Positions 37,345 through 38,489 of a stretch of 38,489 bases of DNA are shown here, piece by piece (the stretch's first letter is position 1; each line of letters opens with the position of its first letter). The position numbers and the translations under genes are program-made. The notes beneath the pieces were generated by a model. It worked only from the letters and a program-made list of their open reading frames with translations. It did not search any database and was not told where the DNA came from. This DNA is from Chromatiales bacterium (GTDB taxonomy: Bacteria > Pseudomonadota > Gammaproteobacteria > Steroidobacterales > Woeseiaceae). The stretch is from positions 1 to 38,489 of the forward strand of contig SHLT01000013.1 of assembly GCA_004282875.1 (NCBI GenBank). The letters are read 5' to 3'.

Positions 37345-37353
37345 TTATGCACA
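37345..37353 (+). promoter_or_regulatory. DnaA box (TTATGCACA variant)
   Basis: TTATGCACA fits the relaxed consensus TTATNCACA and lies at the edge of an AT-rich stretch, a good place for origin opening. Confidence 0.6.
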
Positions 37354-37419
37354 GGTGTTAGCTCGCCTAATAATAACTATAAATTAATATTTTCCAATAT
37401 TTATTAACAGGTGGAACCT

Positions 37420-38489
37420 ATGAAGTTTACCGCAGCCCGGGAAGCGCTGTTGAAGCCCCTGCAAGCCGTTATCGGTGTTGTAGAGCGCCGGCAAACAATG
37501 CCGATATTGTCGAACGTTCTATTGGTCACCAGGGATGGTCAGTTGTCCGTGACGGCAACGGATCTGGAAGTCGAGCTGGTCGCTCAGGCGGATGTTGAGA
37601 CAGAGTCGGGTGGAGAGATTACTGTGTCGGGCAGGAAGCTCCTGGACATCTGCCGGGCGCTGCCGGAGGGGTCGGAGATTCACGTCAGTGTCAGCGGTGA
37701 AAAGCTCGCGGTGCGTGCAGGTCGAAGCAAGTTCAACCTGGCGACGTTGCCGGCCGCAGAGTTTCCGGTCGTCGAAGACATAAAGGCCGGTCAGGCGATT
37801 TCGGTGTCCCAGGAAGCCCTGGGTCGATTGATCGAGAAGACACACTTCTCGATGGCGCAACAGGATGTTCGGTATTACCTCAACGGTATGCTGCTCGAAA
37901 CCGGTGGCGGCCACTTGCGGGCCGTCGCGACGGATGGTCACCGGCTGGCTTTATGCCAGGCGGAGGTGGACGGGAAGATCGATGATCAGCAGGTAATCGT
38001 GCCGCGCAAGGGCGTGCTGGAGCTGCAGCGCCTGATGTCGGGCGAGGGGGATCTGAACATCGAGTTGGGGGCGAATCACATACGGATACAGCTCGACAGT
38101 ATCCGCTTTACGTCGAAGCTGATCGATGGGCGTTTTCCGGAATACGAACGTGTTATTCCGAAAGAATCGTCGAACGAGCTCAAGGCCGACCGCGGTGCGT
38201 TCCGTGGTGCATTGCAGCGTACGGCGATTCTCTCCAACGAAAAATATCGCGGGATTCGGCTGGTCATTCGAGACAGCGGGGTGGTGTTGCAGGCGCACAA
38301 CCCGGAACAGGAAGAGGCCGAAGAAGAGCTGGCGGTGGAATACAGCGGCGAAGATATAGAGATTGGCTTCAACGTGAACTACCTGTTGGACGCGCTCGGC
38401 GCGGTCGAAAGCGACGAGGTGACCTTGTCGGTACAGGACAGCAATTCGAGCTGCCTGATTCGGCAGCCGGGCAACGATGACTGCACGTT
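37420..38489 (+). CDS. dnaN: DNA polymerase III beta sliding clamp (partial, C-terminal end outside window)
   Basis: The beta clamp is a ring that holds DNA polymerase III on its template. About 356 of the usual 366 or so residues are visible, so only the last few, including the end of domain III, are missing. The start MKFTAAREALLKPLQAVIGVVERRQTMPIL is split here only for reading: KPLQAVIGVVERRQ and TMPILSNVLL are family hallmarks, with VATDGHRLA and DGRFPEYERVIP further on. AGGTGG precedes ATG 37420 at a good distance. It follows dnaA across the probable origin. Confidence 0.98.
   Translation, partial: MKFTAAREALLKPLQAVIGVVERRQTMPILSNVLLVTRDGQLSVTATDLEVELVAQADVETESGGEITVSGRKLLDICRALPEGSEIHVSVSGEKLAVRAGRSKFNLATLPAAEFPVVEDIKAGQAISVSQEALGRLIEKTHFSMAQQDVRYYLNGMLLETGGGHLRAVATDGHRLALCQAEVDGKIDDQQVIVPRKGVLELQRLMSGEGDLNIELGANHIRIQLDSIRFTSKLIDGRFPEYERVIPKESSNELKADRGAFRGALQRTAILSNEKYRGIRLVIRDSGVVLQAHNPEQEEAEEELAVEYSGEDIEIGFNVNYLLDALGAVESDEVTLSVQDSNSSCLIRQPGNDDCT

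Larger units (their letters stand above)
37212..37419. other. Probable replication origin (oriC) between dnaA and dnaN
   Basis: The 208-base gap is strikingly AT-rich compared with the GC-rich surroundings and holds perfect DnaA boxes at 37212-37220 (minus) and 37247-37255 (plus), a consensus variant TTATGCACA at 37345-37353, and a weak TTATTAACA at 37401-37409. AT-rich stretches at about 37308-37350 and 37367-37410 could be the unwinding element. GTGTTAGC occurs twice (37291-37298 and 37355-37362). The dnaN promoter must also lie here. The region upstream of dnaA has one more box, so the origin could be split between both gaps. Confidence 0.7.

Overview
The window reads as the replication-origin region of a high-GC gammaproteobacterium. 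The core genes (atp operon, parAB, rsmG, mnmG, mnmE, yidC, rnpA, rpmH, dnaA, dnaN) and the close resemblance of OppB, RsmG and DnaA to gammaproteobacterial forms support this. A marine Chromatiales- or Woeseiaceae-like lineage is my guess from the style of the accessory proteins (S9, M16 and DUF885 peptidases, TTG/GTG starts, a membrane module usually seen in TPR/cyclase sensors); it is inference, not shown. No tRNA, rRNA, CRISPR array or insertion sequence was recognised, and no gap longer than 300 bases lacks a gene.

Layout. Positions 1-3444 (minus strand) hold atpI-B-E-F-H and the first half of atpA, read from a near-ideal sigma-70 promoter at 3551-3579. A plus-strand EAL-domain gene (3682-4896) separates atpI from parB-parA-rsmG (4915-7185, minus). 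From 7253 to 18988 lies accessory cargo between rsmG and mnmG, genes that are often adjacent: a small membrane protein; a minus-strand cluster of cytochrome c, metallo-beta-lactamase-fold hydrolase, AcuI/YhdH reductase and S9 peptidase; a DUF945 protein; and an oligopeptide importer (oppA-B-C and a fused double ATPase) directly downstream of mnmG (19031-20872).

Positions 21001-28241 (plus) form a tight run of six genes: exported alpha/beta hydrolase, NatA-like ATPase, NatB-like permease, a membrane-anchored M16 metallopeptidase, an M16 partner lacking the zinc motif, and an exported hydrolase. Most neighbours overlap or touch, so they probably act as one peptide-processing and export module. 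This is the most interesting part of the window.

Positions 28265-38489 return to origin-proximal genes: a small outer-membrane barrel, a DUF885 lipoprotein, mnmE, an alpha/beta hydrolase-OsmC fusion, yidC, rnpA and rpmH (minus), then dnaA and dnaN (plus). rnpA overlaps yidC directly, so yidD is missing from its usual place. Perfect DnaA boxes lie upstream of dnaA and in the AT-rich dnaA-dnaN gap, the likely origin. The genes on the two sides point away from this centre, as expected for an origin. Peptide and protein turnover is a recurring theme of the cargo (S9, M16 pair, DUF885, TAP-like hydrolase, Opp importer), which would suit an organism feeding on protein detritus; that link is inferred.
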